A DNA stretch of 64,000 bases, taken from Scatophagus argus. Taxonomy: Eukaryota > Chordata > Actinopteri > Scatophagidae. The first letter of the stretch is position 1. Every line of letters begins with the position of its first letter. The stretch lies in assembly GCF_020382885.2 (NCBI RefSeq), contig NC_058504.1, forward strand, positions 19,355,019 through 19,419,018. Reading direction: 5' to 3'. Below, one piece after another: positions 28,511 to 45,514 of the stretch. The notes under the pieces were generated by a model. It searched no databases. It was not told the origin of the DNA and saw only the letters and a list, made by a program, of their open reading frames with translations. The translations under genes were made by a program, and so were the position numbers.

Positions 28511-29280
28511 TTTGTCTGAAATGCCTTTTTTCACCACCAAGACAATAACCTTGTTAGGAAGTTTTAAAATGATATTTACTCCAATCTTATTGAAAAATCC
28601 AGAATCTATTGATATCCAAATAAATTTCATTTCTAAGGTTTCACTTCTGAAGTTCACCAAGGCTTCAAGTGAGCATAGAGAAACTTTCGTAATGTATGAG
28701 AGAGCGGGTGAAGTGAAAGTGAAAAGTTTTTGTAGTTGTAGTAGTGAAAATTCAAATGAAGCTCAAGTTGGTTCAGTTCTGATCACCAAAATGTGAACTT
28801 GCTAAGGTAAACCTAAACTTAGGTTTATGTTCCTTTATTTTCACATTAGAGAATTTTCATTTTAGCTGACAAAAACATAAAAAATGAGTACAAAAAACAA
28901 ATGGAAACCAACTAGAATCTATGTTAAGTTTAAAAGAATCCTGTTCTATGTACACGAAATGCTTCATGGCAGAGTTTTTTGTTGTTGTTATTTTAAGTCT
29001 CAAACCATGACTGAAAGCATTTCAGGGACATCTGCAGGGGCACATTTGTCATTCCTCAACATGGAGTCTCTGCTGGAGGCCATAAAGCAAACTTGTACGA
29101 TCCAACATTCCCCTTTGCTCTTTGCTTCTCCATTCGTCCAGCTGTAACAGGATAGGAGATGCAGCTCTTGAACAATCTTTGATCATGACAACCACCCAAG
29201 TCCTTTCCTATCCATGTGCAGAGGGCTAGAAGGCGCAGGAGTGTTTGCTCTGACAGAAAGGGATGACTTCTTTCCTCCTC
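28511..29280 (-). other. convergent intergenic region and smim19 3' UTR
   Basis: TTTATT at 28834-28839 is AATAAA on the minus strand and could end the smim19 message. The rest shows no gene. Confidence 0.5.
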
Positions 29281-30112
29281 TCATTCCATGGAGAGCTGCA
29301 CACTGTCCATCTGGCCCTGCTGCTGCTCAAATTTCCTGGCTAAAGACACCACAGAAAAAATGCAATTACCTCAAGATTATTGAGAACGTCAGTATGGAAC
29401 ACAGGTGCCAATTTAAAGTGATCACAGTCTGGGTCAGCTAACTAAGACTGCTCTTTTCTGTCCTGTGCATGCAGAGCTCCACAGATGCTCACCCAGAGAG
29501 TACATCTCCAGCTGCTGTCGCAGACGGACCTTCTGCAGGCTGTCGTAGAAGTTGGGCTCAGGGTTGGTGCCGACGGTGGGAGGCAGAGTGAAGATACGCA
29601 TGATCTTCCTCTTGTTTCTAAATTAGAGGCGGACAGAGAAAAATGTAAGTCGCAACACTGATATTGCACTGATATAGTCGATGTAATTTCTAAGAGCAGA
29701 TAACTTCAATAATATAAATATTAAATACTTTTGAGGTATTATATTAATTTTGAATTGGCCAGAAGACCCTAATCTCGTTTTAGTAACAAAGAAATGTCAC
29801 ATGATGTATGCCCGTTTCTACGTAACCAAGGAAATGTAAAGATGAGCATTTTTCAACGAAGGATGGTGTAAATTATACTATTTTGATAGCGGACAAAACA
29901 CACGTCTGTGTTGTATCTTTGCTACTATAAGCCAGGTGATGGGAAGAGGAGTTGACTGCAAATGTAAAGCGTCCTTACTTTCTGGCGTACATCAGCAGGC
30001 CGAAGCTCACTAGAATAACCAGCAGGTAAACATTGGTGGCCTCGTTCCAGGCTTCGTGCACCGAGTAGTCAATAGACTCGGGCTCGTTGCCCAAAACCCC
30101 GTGAGCACCCAT
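29281..30112 (-). CDS. smim19: Small integral membrane protein 19
   Basis: This is a conserved single-pass protein of unknown biochemical role. Three coding exons on the minus strand, 30112-29979, 29617-29493 and 29339-29281, give 105 residues (human about 107). The N-terminus [19 protein letters not shown] is nearly identical to the human protein. A transmembrane helix spans about 27-43 ([17 protein letters not shown]), followed by a basic stretch ([11 protein letters not shown]) and then [23 protein letters not shown]. The last exon has only 59 bases and encodes [19 protein letters not shown], matching the family C-terminus; it is easy to miss. Reading through the exon 2 donor instead would give an unrelated short tail. 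Confidence 0.95.
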
Positions 30113-30639
30113 TTATATACGACAACTACGCCCAATGCCTATGCTCTGCGGGTAATTCAGTGAATTCAAAGGCAAATTCTTCTGAATTGGTTAAACCCTC
30201 GGTTTACTGACGACGGGAAATAACGATGTAAACATGATGACGTAACATCCGCCTTCTTCTTCTTCTTCTTCTTCCTTTCCGATTCCGAGTAACCCACAAA
30301 GTGCTTTTGCCTCCTGCGGTCCTAAGCGTGAAAAGCTCCTAAATGTCTTCTTCACGAGTTAATAATCGTCTTACCACGTAGTCCAATATTTTAAATAATG
30401 ATAAAAAGCATTCACATTGTGTGGAAATGTGGACAGAGTTAATAACACATGGATGCAACAATGTCGATCGATTTGTCAGGTTTACAGTGGATCAGAACCA
30501 CTGAGTAGACCACACAGAGTCCTGCCTGAAGTACCAACATGGCATCTCTGGCATTCAATGTTTCAACCAGTGATGACACAAGAGACAACTTCAGGCTCAT
30601 TAATTAATGGTCTGTAAGGAACTCATACATGTGGAGACA
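30113..30639 (-). promoter_or_regulatory. smim19 upstream region
   Basis: This interval separates the smim19 start from the probable 3' end of fam199x (same strand). It holds a (TTC)n run at 30253-30274 that on the minus strand is a GAA purine run. No gene is seen. Confidence 0.45.
30253..30274. repeat. (CTT)n trinucleotide microsatellite
   Basis: About seven CTT/TTC units about 140 bases upstream of the smim19 start codon. Confidence 0.85.
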
Positions 30640-32720
30640 TTTATTGTAGCTTACCTTAACAAGTACCTGGTGTAAAACAAGTGTGGAAGAATTATCACAA
30701 CAAAAGGTTTACACTAAAACTTTCTTTGAAAGATATTTAATCAGTTCAACATCATTCATTTTCTGCCATTATATGGTATATACATAAATAACTTTGTTGC
30801 ATCACACTGGCTTATTTTTTTCCCAAAAATTCTTACTTTTCAAAATAGAGTTTTACTAATTCATAACTGCAGAATACATAAAGCTGCATTTCACATAATT
30901 GCTGTAAGTAACAACTTTATACACAAGTGTCTGAAATGATAGCAGGTTTTTAAGCCAGAAACTGTAGTGGTTCATCATGTTACAGCTGAGAAGCTGTGGG
31001 AAAGAGGTTCTTATACAAGGTAGGCAAAAAAAACAAAAACAAAAAACAAATCTCAGGTTGCTACTTCCAGCAAATATGAATTACTACAATTCCACAAAAA
31101 CCTCTTTTTTGAGGTGTTAGTGCTTCATTGACTGTAGATCATCGTAACTGAGCAAAATTAACACACTTTTGAATGGTGACTTCTTGTCTTGATGTTAGAC
31201 ACACATTCTTAAGAAACCAGCTCAAGTTAAAGCGCCAAACTTAAGCAATGCTCAAATGAAAAGTTATCATGGTTGTCAAAAACATAAACTGAAGTAAATG
31301 ATGGAGAATCTCATTATTCGGGTCTGTCTCAGCACAGGTTCTGGCAGACAAACAGAAAGGACTTGATGACATTTAAAAGATGTCTGAGACAACAACCTAA
31401 CTTAAGTACTTGTGACAAAACAGCCAAATGCTTCAAAATAAGACTCAAAGAATCGCTGGTAACTGACAGCATTTTCAAGCTATGATAAACAATCAGTTCA
31501 CTACCATGTCATAATATATATACACAGAAGGAAACAAACTTTATATCAAACCTTTATCACCAAGGAAAACCTTAAAGCAAGCAGTAAATATGCTGTTATT
31601 TATCATTTATTTACAACACACAAGCTATTTTGAAACAGGTGTATGCAAATAATGGTGCAAGCTGTTATTTACTGGACCACACTGGGACTCAGTTTGGGTG
31701 ACGATTTAAACATGCACTGTTTCAGTGCTCCCTCTAAGCCTTAAGAATGAAATGGGACCACAACACTTAGACAGAAAGACAGACCAGCCCACTTCGTCAG
31801 ATGATGGGACTCTGGTATATTTGTGAGTTTTGGAGGATGAGTTTTCTTCCGCTATCCTCCTGAAATTAATCTTCAACTCTGACTTGGGCCTCAAGAGTCC
31901 ACACTTTCAGAGAAATTTCTTATTTATGTCAGATTTCAATCTCAAGATCTTGTGCTGTTTTGCCAGGTGTATTCTTTTAAGAGCACTCTATTTACAGTAA
32001 ATGAGCTGTCAAGTCAAAACTGATAAAGCCCCATGGTACGTACACAAGTCACTCTGACTGCAGGCCTTTAGGTATTTCGTCATGCTGTAACATTAGTTGG
32101 GCCAGAGCACATAAAGAGTACAGTGTATGGACCAACATGTAACCAGATGAATGAAATCTACAACCAAATGAACTAAAATACTGCCAATTTGCATGAAACT
32201 GCCCCAGTACATGAAGAAATTTTACAGAGCATCATTCACTCTTGCCTGATCTGTCCTTCTGCCAGTGGAGGCTGAGTTAGCAGCAGTGGATATAAGCTTA
32301 AGCAGTTGTCCTATTGAGTGCATTTAGATGAAATAACTGTGATCAGCAGTGCATGTTTATGTGTATCTGCGGGGCTCTACGTTCATTAGTACTGGCTATA
32401 AGCGGGCCTGACTGAGGTATCTAATCAAATCAAAGCAATCAAAGCATTAGCATTAGTATTTTTGCTATAGCTAGCTTAGAAGTGAGTGCAGCAGCTATCA
32501 GTTTACACACTAGCGGTACTACACTTGTATTAGCAAGCAATATGACAAGCTATGCGAGGGCTACTACAAGCCATCACTGCCCATCAGACATCGTTACAAA
32601 AACGCATTATGAGCATATTAGCCTACTCAAAGCTAATACATGCAATGATCTGGATTAGCGCGGTCTATTAGCTCTATGGTAGTGGCAGGCGTAGAGGGAG
32701 CACTGATTGATTCACTGGTG
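30640..32720 (-). other. fam199x 3' UTR
   Basis: TTTATT at 30640-30645 gives AATAAA on the minus strand, about 2.1 kb past the fam199x stop. The interval is AT-rich without coding exons, consistent with the long 3' UTR usual for this gene. Extent is inferred. Confidence 0.5.
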
Positions 32721-36585
<3,865 letters not shown>

Positions 36586-37702
36586 TCAAATGCTTTGTAA
36601 TGGCAGGGAAAACCCTGCTGGTCATTCTGACATCATGTCCACTAAAAAATGTTGGTGACATTCTTTATAAAAACGCACATGCATATATACACAGCAGGCA
36701 AACAATAATGCAGTGAAACTATTTGGTCTTCTATACCAGTGGTTCCAAGTTTTATTTGGGAGACATATCTCAACAGATTAGTCTGATGGACTCAAGCACC
36801 CCTTCATCAACACCAGCAATTATGTTCCAAGTGCATTCACTTGGATTTCAACCTGGGGGTTATCAATCATGTAAAAGTTGATCTAATAGTGGATGCTACA
36901 AAGATTTATCAATAGGGAAATATGCAGATTAAAGTGAGTGACGGGATATTGTGCCTTTCATTTCAATTACACTACTGTAATGTTTTCGTGATTTAAGAAC
37001 TACTGAGCTCAATTTGATCAACTGGACATCAATGGACACATCTTTCACTGATTGTAGCTCTTTGTTGCAAATAAACAACATTTAGAAGAAAGATACCATG
37101 AAGATGTTGGACAAAGTCACTCACCAAGGCAAACTTTGAAACTTTAATCAAAATACAAACGTGATAAGAATGCTAGAGCTGATCTCCATGTCACTAATCG
37201 CGTTTCACGGTCTTTAATGGAAACATTAGCGACGGTGGTGGAGAACACCCGTTAAGCTGCCTGCTGATGTCTTCTACTTAGAAACGTCAAACAAACCGCG
37301 AAGTTAATGTCAATTGTTGACACTAGATGTCATCCACGTCTCACCAAACTCCCATAATTGTTTTTCTGCACAACAGGCTGAAATAATCTACTGTAAACAA
37401 ACCATGGTACACAATAACACAAGACAAAATGCGAATCCGGTGTTAAAGAAGGCAGCTACATTGGTTTAGATAGTTGCACTTTACATTAAACGTTAAAGTC
37501 TTGTGTAAAAGCGAACAATCTGACTGGAAGACAGCACAAGCTAACATCGTTAGCTAGTTGCTAATGTTCCGAATGTCCACGTAGCGTTTACAAAGCCACA
37601 AAACGACACCTAACTAATATTTTCCTCACAACAACAAATCTTAACGTTTTATAAACCTGAAAAAGTTGTAATTAAGAAGCCATCTACATTGAAACACCAA
37701 CC

Positions 37703-37943
37703 TTTTCTCGCTTAAACAGTGATTACTTCTACCACCTCCATTTGCAAATCCTTTCTTTTCTGCGGATGAGCAAAGGTGTTACCGCGAGACTACCAGAAGA
37801 GAAGCGAGAGTCATGTGACAAGAAGGCGGAAGCTGTCATATAAACAGAAAAGTAGCGTTAAAGACAACACAAACGTCTGTGCTCAGAATATTCACTTTAC
37901 TATCTGTTATCTGTACATGCAGTGTATTAGGACGTGGTGAGCC
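37703..37943. promoter_or_regulatory. divergent fam199x / commd5 promoter
   Basis: fam199x is read leftward from a likely first exon near 37702 and commd5 rightward from 37944, so about 250 bases serve both. An M-box/E-box GTCATGTGAC lies at 37810-37819. The first-exon edge of fam199x is inferred from a weak donor. Confidence 0.5.
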
Positions 37944-40900
37944 ATGTCTTCGAGCCATTTAAAGGACTCCAGCTTTTTGGGAGGCCGGATACCACCAGAA
38001 ATCGAGTCATTGTCGAAAAACCTGAAGGATGTGGACCAAGAGATGTTCAGAAAAATACTAAAAGGTAAATACTAATAACGTATCGAGATGGATCGACGTA
38101 GCGAGATGGTGTATCTGTGGTGGTCTCTCTAAAGCAGCTATCGCGATTGAAAAGTTTATATAACATGTCTGTCTAAATGCATGGTAATCTATAAGCCACT
38201 GACGTAAAAACAATACACAGCGTCATTTTGATAGAAGAGTAGCGTGGATGGTGATGTCTGTAGGAGATTGGTGACATGCCCAGTGTCTTTGCTCCGATAA
38301 GATCCAGCCACTGAGGCTCTGAGCAAGTGCAGCATTAGAGATGAAGCCATTAAGTGAGTGAATTTAACGTGGCTTCGAATTACTCTGTGTTCAGTTGTGG
38401 TGAGTGCCCTGGAAGGGAAGGATTGCAGAGAGGTGATGAAGTCGATAGCAGAGAGCAGTGCCATCCCCCAGGAGAGGCTCAGTCACATCGTAGCTGGGAT
38501 GTACAGAGTTCTCTCTGAGGCCATCCGCATCCCTACATCATCACTTAAACAGGAGGTAATCTGTCATTAAACACTGCAAAGTATATGATGTAACATACTG
38601 ACACAAAATCAGTTGTTATCTAACTTGATAGCCAGCCGTGCTACAATTTGCAGAGAAAACATATATACAGATGTAACTAATAACATTAATAATAAGCCTG
38701 GCATTCTAGCTTGGGACTTTTGCAAATGTTGACTGCTTTTATAAGCCTAGAAATACAAATTTTAATATTTTTAATATTTTTAATCTCTAGTAGAAAAATA
38801 TTTTATGTCCTTGTTTAGGCCTTCAAAGAAGATCTTAGAGAACTGAGGTAAGGGTCGTCACATCACACACTGATGATCTCTTCTGCTTAGACACAACTCA
38901 GTTTCAACCTAAAATGCTGAGTTTGTTGTTTCTGTTATATTTTGTCAATTAGGGTACCTGAAGACTTTATCACAGATTTCTCCAGTGTGGTTTTTGGCAG
39001 TCGGTATGTTGAATTTACAACCTCTGTTTACCAGCAAAAAATAATGAAGAAAATGTAACCTTTTTTATACTGTGAACTAAACTTGTTTTGTCAGTGTTAT
39101 GGTTTTACTTATGGTTTTTCTCACCACTGGAAGACATTATCATTGCTGTGTCACTCCTCTCTTTGCATTTGCAGGCGTGCAGCTCTAGAGGCAGCGACCT
39201 CCCAGAATGATCCTCACCTCCCCACAGTAGAAGACTTGAAATGGAGAGTGGATGTCGCCATTTCTACAAGGTAATGAAGACGTGTTTTTGTTTTACAACA
39301 TATAACCAGTTCATTGTTGTTTTTACAGAATGAGAGGTGTTTTATGTTTCTGCTTTACTTACAGTGAGATCTGTGCTGTTTTGTGTCTGCTCTGTCCCCA
39401 CAGCTCTTTAGCCAGGGCCCTGCAGCCTTCTGTTCTGATGCAGATGAAACTGTCGGATGGGAGCTTTCATCGCTTTGAGGTACTTAAACAAATGGTTGTT
39501 CCTGATTGTACAGTCATTGTTGTACATTTTATAGTGACCAGCAGCTGTTGAAAAAATGAGGGGTTGTTGAGGGTTGTTCCTTTCTCTTCTCCCAAAATGC
39601 AAATGTTGAGCACTAATTACAATAATAATACATTATAAAAGGCAGTTACAGTACCTTCAGGTTTTGGAAGCTTTTGGATTGAAATTGGTCTTAGATTTTA
39701 GATAAAATTATAAAGCTCTTGGTTTTGGTGTTAAAGGATTGATTATAGGTTTTCATTTCATCCATATGGACAGTGTTAGTTCTACTGTGTAGTGTGTATT
39801 CCAAGTTTATCTTTAGCCTGTGGGTCAAAAGAAGCTGGTTGTTAGTCAGTGGCCTAATTTAGGTCTGTTTCAGTTGTTACATAATACGATCACAGTGGAA
39901 TAATTGAGGTAACATTTATTAACTACAGCTCAACGTGTTCTATACTGTATTTCAGTTTCCTGCATTGTGACAGTGTTGTTTCTTTGATTGTACAGTATCT
40001 GCATGGTTCTAGTTGTTAAACGTGTTGTATTAGTCTTTTTTAGGAGAAGCAAAATCTTTGAATTAACATCACTGCTTTTTCCAGCCTGAAGGTCTAAGCA
40101 TCTGTCTTCTGTCTATTCATACAAATGTATGAGATCAAATTACAGCAGAAATGACCCAACACTTAGTTCACAAAGAGCCAAAAGAGACAACAGTGTCAGG
40201 TTTGTAGTTACTTTGCCAACAATAGCAACTCTTCAACCATTATAAGAACATTTAATTTTATTTTATTTAATTACAATTAGTGATGACTGATTCAGATGGC
40301 TCATAAAACAAAGAGTGAGCAGACAAAGTGAGAAACTCAACAAGATGAATCAAATCTTCAACAAGTTGTTAAGATGCTTTACCCAACAGGGGGCGCCATA
40401 CTCCATATCTGCCCTCTAATTGCAGGATAGATGCTGCGCTCTTAAGTAGAATACTAATGTCGGGTGGGGCAGGAGGGAGGACTTCCACGACGGCTGTCGT
40501 TATACCTAGTGCATAGGTTATGTAATCAGATTACATTAGAATTAAAAGATTAGTAGCAACAACATCCGGTGTGCAGATTCTGTTGATGGACGTACCTTAC
40601 TTCCACCTGATTTATGCTTTTCAAGATCTCCTATGGAGTAAGACTGAAGAGTATTATTCCTTTAATTAGCAGATGTATCTTTTCTAGTACAGTTACAAAC
40701 ACATGATGACTCAAAGCTTGAGCCTTTACCACAGGAATTACAGTAGCTATAAATAAAAGCTCATGTATATTAATATGTAACATTGTCTAGGGAATAGCCC
40801 ACTGTAGGGAGGTCAAGCTCAGCCATCAGTCATTCAGTGTGAAACTCAAGGACTTTCAGACTTTCAAAGAACTTGGTTAGTGACTATTTCTTTATCAATG

Positions 40901-41285
40901 CACACCCAGAAGATAGGTGTAGGACGATAAAAACACAGAAGAAGAAGGGGTTCCTGCCCACTGGCTGCAAGTTTAGGACGAACAAAGTGGAACATGAATT
41001 CACATTTTTGTTTGCACTTTTTAAAAGTCTAATTTCTCAGCCATTGCTTAGCAGTGTCTCAGTAATGGCCATCCTGTTGCAATTGTATGTTATATCTGTC
41101 TTCATATTATTGTGTCATATCAACATTTTGGCTCCACTGTGGCTATTTTCATACTGGACACACTGTCTGTGTTACATTTTCAGGTGCCCGTGTCTAAATT
41201 CCAGGAGCTCCGGTACAACGTGGCTCTGATTCTCAAAGAGATGAATGATCTTGAGAAGAGGAGCATTCTTCAAATCCAAGATTGA
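37944..41285 (+). CDS. commd5: COMM domain-containing protein 5
   Basis: COMMD5 is a subunit of the Commander complex (COMMD ring plus CCDC22/CCDC93 and Retriever), which recycles membrane proteins from endosomes. Seven coding exons: 37944-38064, 38395-38555, 38819-38847, 38953-39003, 39175-39270, 39404-39479 and 41184-41285. Phases close to 211 residues (human 224). An N-terminal helical domain (EMFRKILKVVVSALEGKDCREV) is followed by the COMM domain at about 142-205, with LKWRVDVAISTSSLARALQPS, VLMQMKLSDGSFHRFEVPVS and FQELRYNVALILKEMNDLEK. Exon 3 has only 29 bases. The last intron (39480-41183) is the largest and contains no recognised gene. Confidence 0.95.
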
Positions 41286-42015
41286 TGGAGGCAGGCAGGG
41301 TTGTTATCTAATTAAACCATCCTTTAGTTTAAGATTTAGTGGAATTTGTGTTCATGCTCGGAATGCCACTGATTTGGATGATTTCAAATATGGTATTATG
41401 AAAGACAAAGATAATCTGCCTGTCGTGATGTTATGATTTGATGGTGTTGGCATCCAACATACCTGACTGTTGACAATGTAAATAATAAGGGTAGTTGGTC
41501 AGCTAGCTGAATCGTGAAATCAAAAGGATTCAAGAGACTTTTATGTGTCACAGCCTATATTTAAAAACAAATATATAAAGTCAAACAGTATAACTCTTTC
41601 CTTTCTATATGGTAAGCTGCACATATTAGTGCTTGCTGGCAGAGTTGAGGCTGCTGCAAAGTCTCCTGTATGCCAAAAATACAAATGCAATCTAAAGAGC
41701 ATTTGGACACTCACTTCCTGAGTGACCATTTTAACTAGTGTCATGTGATATTCTGAGTTCAAGACAGAACATTTTATTCACATGCTTCTGAAACACAAGG
41801 ATGTGCCAGTCAAAGACAGAACAAGGACATTTTTTCTACTCATCTGTTTATACGTGCAATTCTAACCAGTGCAAAAGATTTACTCGTCTCTTTTGTTGTA
41901 ATACTATTGTATAACAAGTAAAATGATGATTTCACTGTTATTTTGTGTGTTTTCCATAATAACATTAGAAATTTTTACATCTTGAACCACCTCTTGCTAA
42001 TAAAACCTTTCCAAG
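41286..42015 (+). other. commd5 3' UTR and poly(A) signal
   Basis: Non-coding sequence after the stop; AATAAA at 41999-42004 is the likely poly(A) signal. Confidence 0.6.
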
Positions 42016-43643
42016 AATAGATGATTTGTTCAGATTTTAACACCATGTCATAGAGGAATTGATTCATGATGTTTTCACCTGTACAGTAAGACCATAAACA
42101 CACTCTGGAAATGAGTTGAATCAAAGCATCAGTAGCCTCATTAAATAAGGATAAGACTATGTAAATGATTCGTTTAGAAATTTAAGAGAACACAGAAATT
42201 GCAAACACTTCAGTCATTAAATAAAATCCTTCACTTATGTAATAAGACAATTACTATCAACCTCAGTTTCAATCATCTAATGGGGTTCAAAAACAGATTT
42301 AAACTGTATTTTACATACAACACCTGTTCTTTATGATGCTCTGCTCTTGTGTTGCTCAACCAAACATAGGCTAAATCTGATTTTGACAGTTATATAAAAA
42401 AAATCTGGTCCAAGAAGTGGTCAAACTCTAGTTTTCCTGGTCATACGAGGCACACATATTAGCCCATATACTCAGACTTTAAAAAAAATTCCAATCTGAT
42501 TTAAGACCTTCGTCTCATGTAATCTTGATTCTTTCATTACTTACTTTTCCTGTTTGTTTGTGCATTTTTTCCTCAAGGCATACCCTGAATTATGAGGTTT
42601 CACTGTGAAATTAGATACCGCTGGCATTTTATACAAGCACATCTAATGTTATCCATTATATGAATATCCATCTTTGTTCCAGCTAAACAAGACCTTGTAT
42701 AATAGTCTGTGAGGTGACTTTGAGGATAATTGGTAGTACCAACCCAGTATACAATGTCCAGACAGTTTGTACTAGAAGATCTGGCTAGACTGCATTGGTG
42801 GCCTATTTAAAAGCATGCATAACAAAGTTTCAAGGTGCAAAGAGACACAAAGATCTATCTGACTGGTGTGTATGTGTGCGTGCATGCGTGCGCTTCAGTA
42901 ATATTCTGCAAGTGTCCTCATTTGCATATATGTCAGTCTGTCTGTTTTTACATGTGTGTCAGTCTGTCTGTGTCTGCTGCAGTGTATATGTCAGTTTCTG
43001 TCTGTGTGTGGGATTGAGTTCACAGACTAGACCGGCCGACCTATATTACCAGCACCACTACTACTGACATGGACACCAGTGGACTAGTGACTAGCCTATA
43101 ATCCCCGGTCACACACATACACACAGTAAACCCTTTAGCAAACAGGTTTTATTTTGAGGCTGCAGGATATGCTACTTCAGGTAATGCTAATAATACTGTG
43201 TAGTCTATCAGAACTTTTTTTTTATCTAATCCCTTATCCAGAGTCATTAAACTCTGACCTTAACCTACTTCTACTTCTAGTCTTATAACAAGTCCTTGTT
43301 TTCTCAACACCAGTTACTCTTCCCAGGCGCTACAAGTGGAAGAGATATGACCTCAAAAAGCAGACTAAATAATGTCAGTTACATAGCAATACATATTTTA
43401 AGTTTGCTAACACTAGCTAGGCTATAAACTACTGGCCATAGGTCTACAAGAGCAAGCTGTAGCAGTGAAACACCGAAGTATACTGGAATGAGACAATATG
43501 TGTTGTGCATATTAATTCGGCTCTTCATTTGCAAAATGAAGAATGGGTTAGTCATCCTTTGGTAGTTACATAGTCTTGTGGGGGAGTGTGGAGGATGAAT
43601 GGAGGAGTCTCACAGACTGAGGATACAGTACTGCAGCAAACCT

Positions 43644-43668
43644 CCCACCACACTGCGGGTGTGGTGGG
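43644..43668. repeat. perfect 10-bp hairpin
   Basis: CCCACCACAC at 43644-43653 pairs exactly with GTGTGGTGGG at 43659-43668 around a 5-base loop. Confidence 0.75.
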
Positions 43669-44776
43669 ACGTGTCTTTCAGTATCCTTTGGGCCCTGCCT
43701 CACCAGTACTGCAGATGCTCTCTGAATATTGTAGATGGATACAAATGATGTTAGGCAGTTTTAACGACCCTTGCACATCCCATTCGAGCTTGTGACATTA
43801 CTCTTCTGGAAATGTTGACAAGAACTTGGCACAGGACTTCTTCAGTTTCCTTGAGAAGAACAGTTGCTTCTGAACTTTCTTTGCCAGAGTGGAGATGTGT
43901 GGTGATGTCCATTGCAGGTTCTCTGTGTTGTTGAGCTAATTATATTTTGTCGGTCAAAGATCACTAACCCTCTCTATCAGTTCTCTGTGCTCCTCTGTAA
44001 ATGTAGTTCCTAATTAAAAACAGCATGTTTTTCACTGAAAGTTCACTGGAATCACACGTGTCAATATAGCAATATCATAATAATTTGACACTTTCTGTTG
44101 AATTCCTTCAAAGTCTTCACTACATATAGGAGTCTTGACAGGCATGGACATAAACTGCAACTGGACCTGTGCATTGAGACATATAGCCGCATGATGGTAT
44201 TCAGCAAACACTTTTATGTAACAGGACTGTATACATTTCAAAGTTCAAAAGGAGAGAGATAGTTGCCTGTCACTTACCAAACACACCGTGTCAATGTCAC
44301 TGTTTGATGAATTTATGAATACGTCCTCCTCCGTCCAGCCTGTACATTACATGACAGATTGTCTAAGAGCTGAACCTGGACTGCACCTGCCTCAGGTAAC
44401 AAGGTGGACTGAGTGAGTGAGTGGCTCAATGTTTCTTTACTTCCCAGTATTAACAGCAAGGTAGTGACTTCTGAGAGTGAGGGGTGTCACAACAAATGAT
44501 CTGTCAAAGAAACTATGAGCAAAGCCATTCCCACGTTCCCACATTTTTGCAAGGCTGTTGCATGAGGCAAACCATAAGCTCAGTTCTCAAAGTCCATTAC
44601 ATTCAGTGTAGCATTTCTAAAGTCTGATGCATTGATCTATACAGGAAGTGATGATTACATCTTGAAAAAACTTTTGCAACTGTCACATAACTGCTTCACT
44701 TGTCACATAACAGCTAACTTTAGCTCTTTGTAGCGGGTCATATATATACATATTTATATATTATATATATATATAC

Positions 44777-44804
44777 ATTTCTTGTACAATTATATACAAG
44801 AAAT
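44777..44804. repeat. perfect 10-bp hairpin beside an AT microsatellite
   Basis: ATTTCTTGTA at 44777-44786 pairs with TACAAGAAAT at 44795-44804 across an 8-base loop; a TATATA-rich stretch lies immediately to the left. Confidence 0.7.
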
Positions 44805-45480
44805 ACAGAAAGATAAAGCTAGCTCTAAAGGTTTTTGTCCACCTGCCCCAGATCACTTTTACAGGTGAAAGAAAAACTCTTCTGACTGTTTCAAAAAGTT
44901 ACCAGTCACCTAATTTCCAATGAGGATGACAGAAAAGCCACTTTAGTATTAAGACAGTTACTCTCCCTGAGTGATGGTTTGTCAGTTTGTGAGACGGCCT
45001 TAACATATTTGACACAACGAAGACATTGTAGATCAAAATGTTACATTGATACATTTGGGGAGCTTGCAGATTCCAGCATGTGCATGACCACTCATTTTCA
45101 CTTAACTGGATATGCACACTGTTCACATTTACTGCCTTAAAATACACCTGAAAACCATCTGAACAGTTTTCATTTTACTTAAGCCAGCTAAGAGCTGGTT
45201 GGGTCTTTACCATGTCTATTGTCGACATACGACCGGGTACATAAATTCTAAAATTATACATTACACTGGATGGGCCTGCTCCCTCTGTTGTTAAAGGGTA
45301 TATCATTGTAAAGACAAGTGAAACATGACATGAATTACTTGGAATAACTTCTTGAAATGTGACACCAATAAAAACTCCTCATTCTTGTGGGGATACCACC
45401 CAGACAGGTTCCTGCCCCCCTGCCCCGACGCTGAAACTGTTACATGGCAGATTGTTTTGTAACAGTTTTTCTAAACTGGT

Positions 45481-45514
45481 CCAATGAGAACAGCTGTCCC
45501 GTGTCACGTGACAC
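45481..45514 (+). promoter_or_regulatory. lonrf3 promoter: CCAAT box and palindromic CACGTG element
   Basis: CCAAT at 45481-45485 is followed by the 14-base perfect palindrome GTGTCACGTGACAC at 45501-45514. Its core GTCACGTGAC equals the CLEAR/USF-type E-box bound by TFEB/TFE3 and USF factors. It lies about 190 bases upstream of the start codon. Binding is inferred. Confidence 0.55.

Larger units (their letters stand above)
42016..45480. other. commd5-lonrf3 intergenic region
   Basis: About 3.5 kb without a recognised exon. It contains a degenerate GT/GC-rich tract at 42866-43012, a perfect hairpin at 43644-43668, and an AT-rich stretch with a second hairpin at 44777-44804. Confidence 0.6.
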
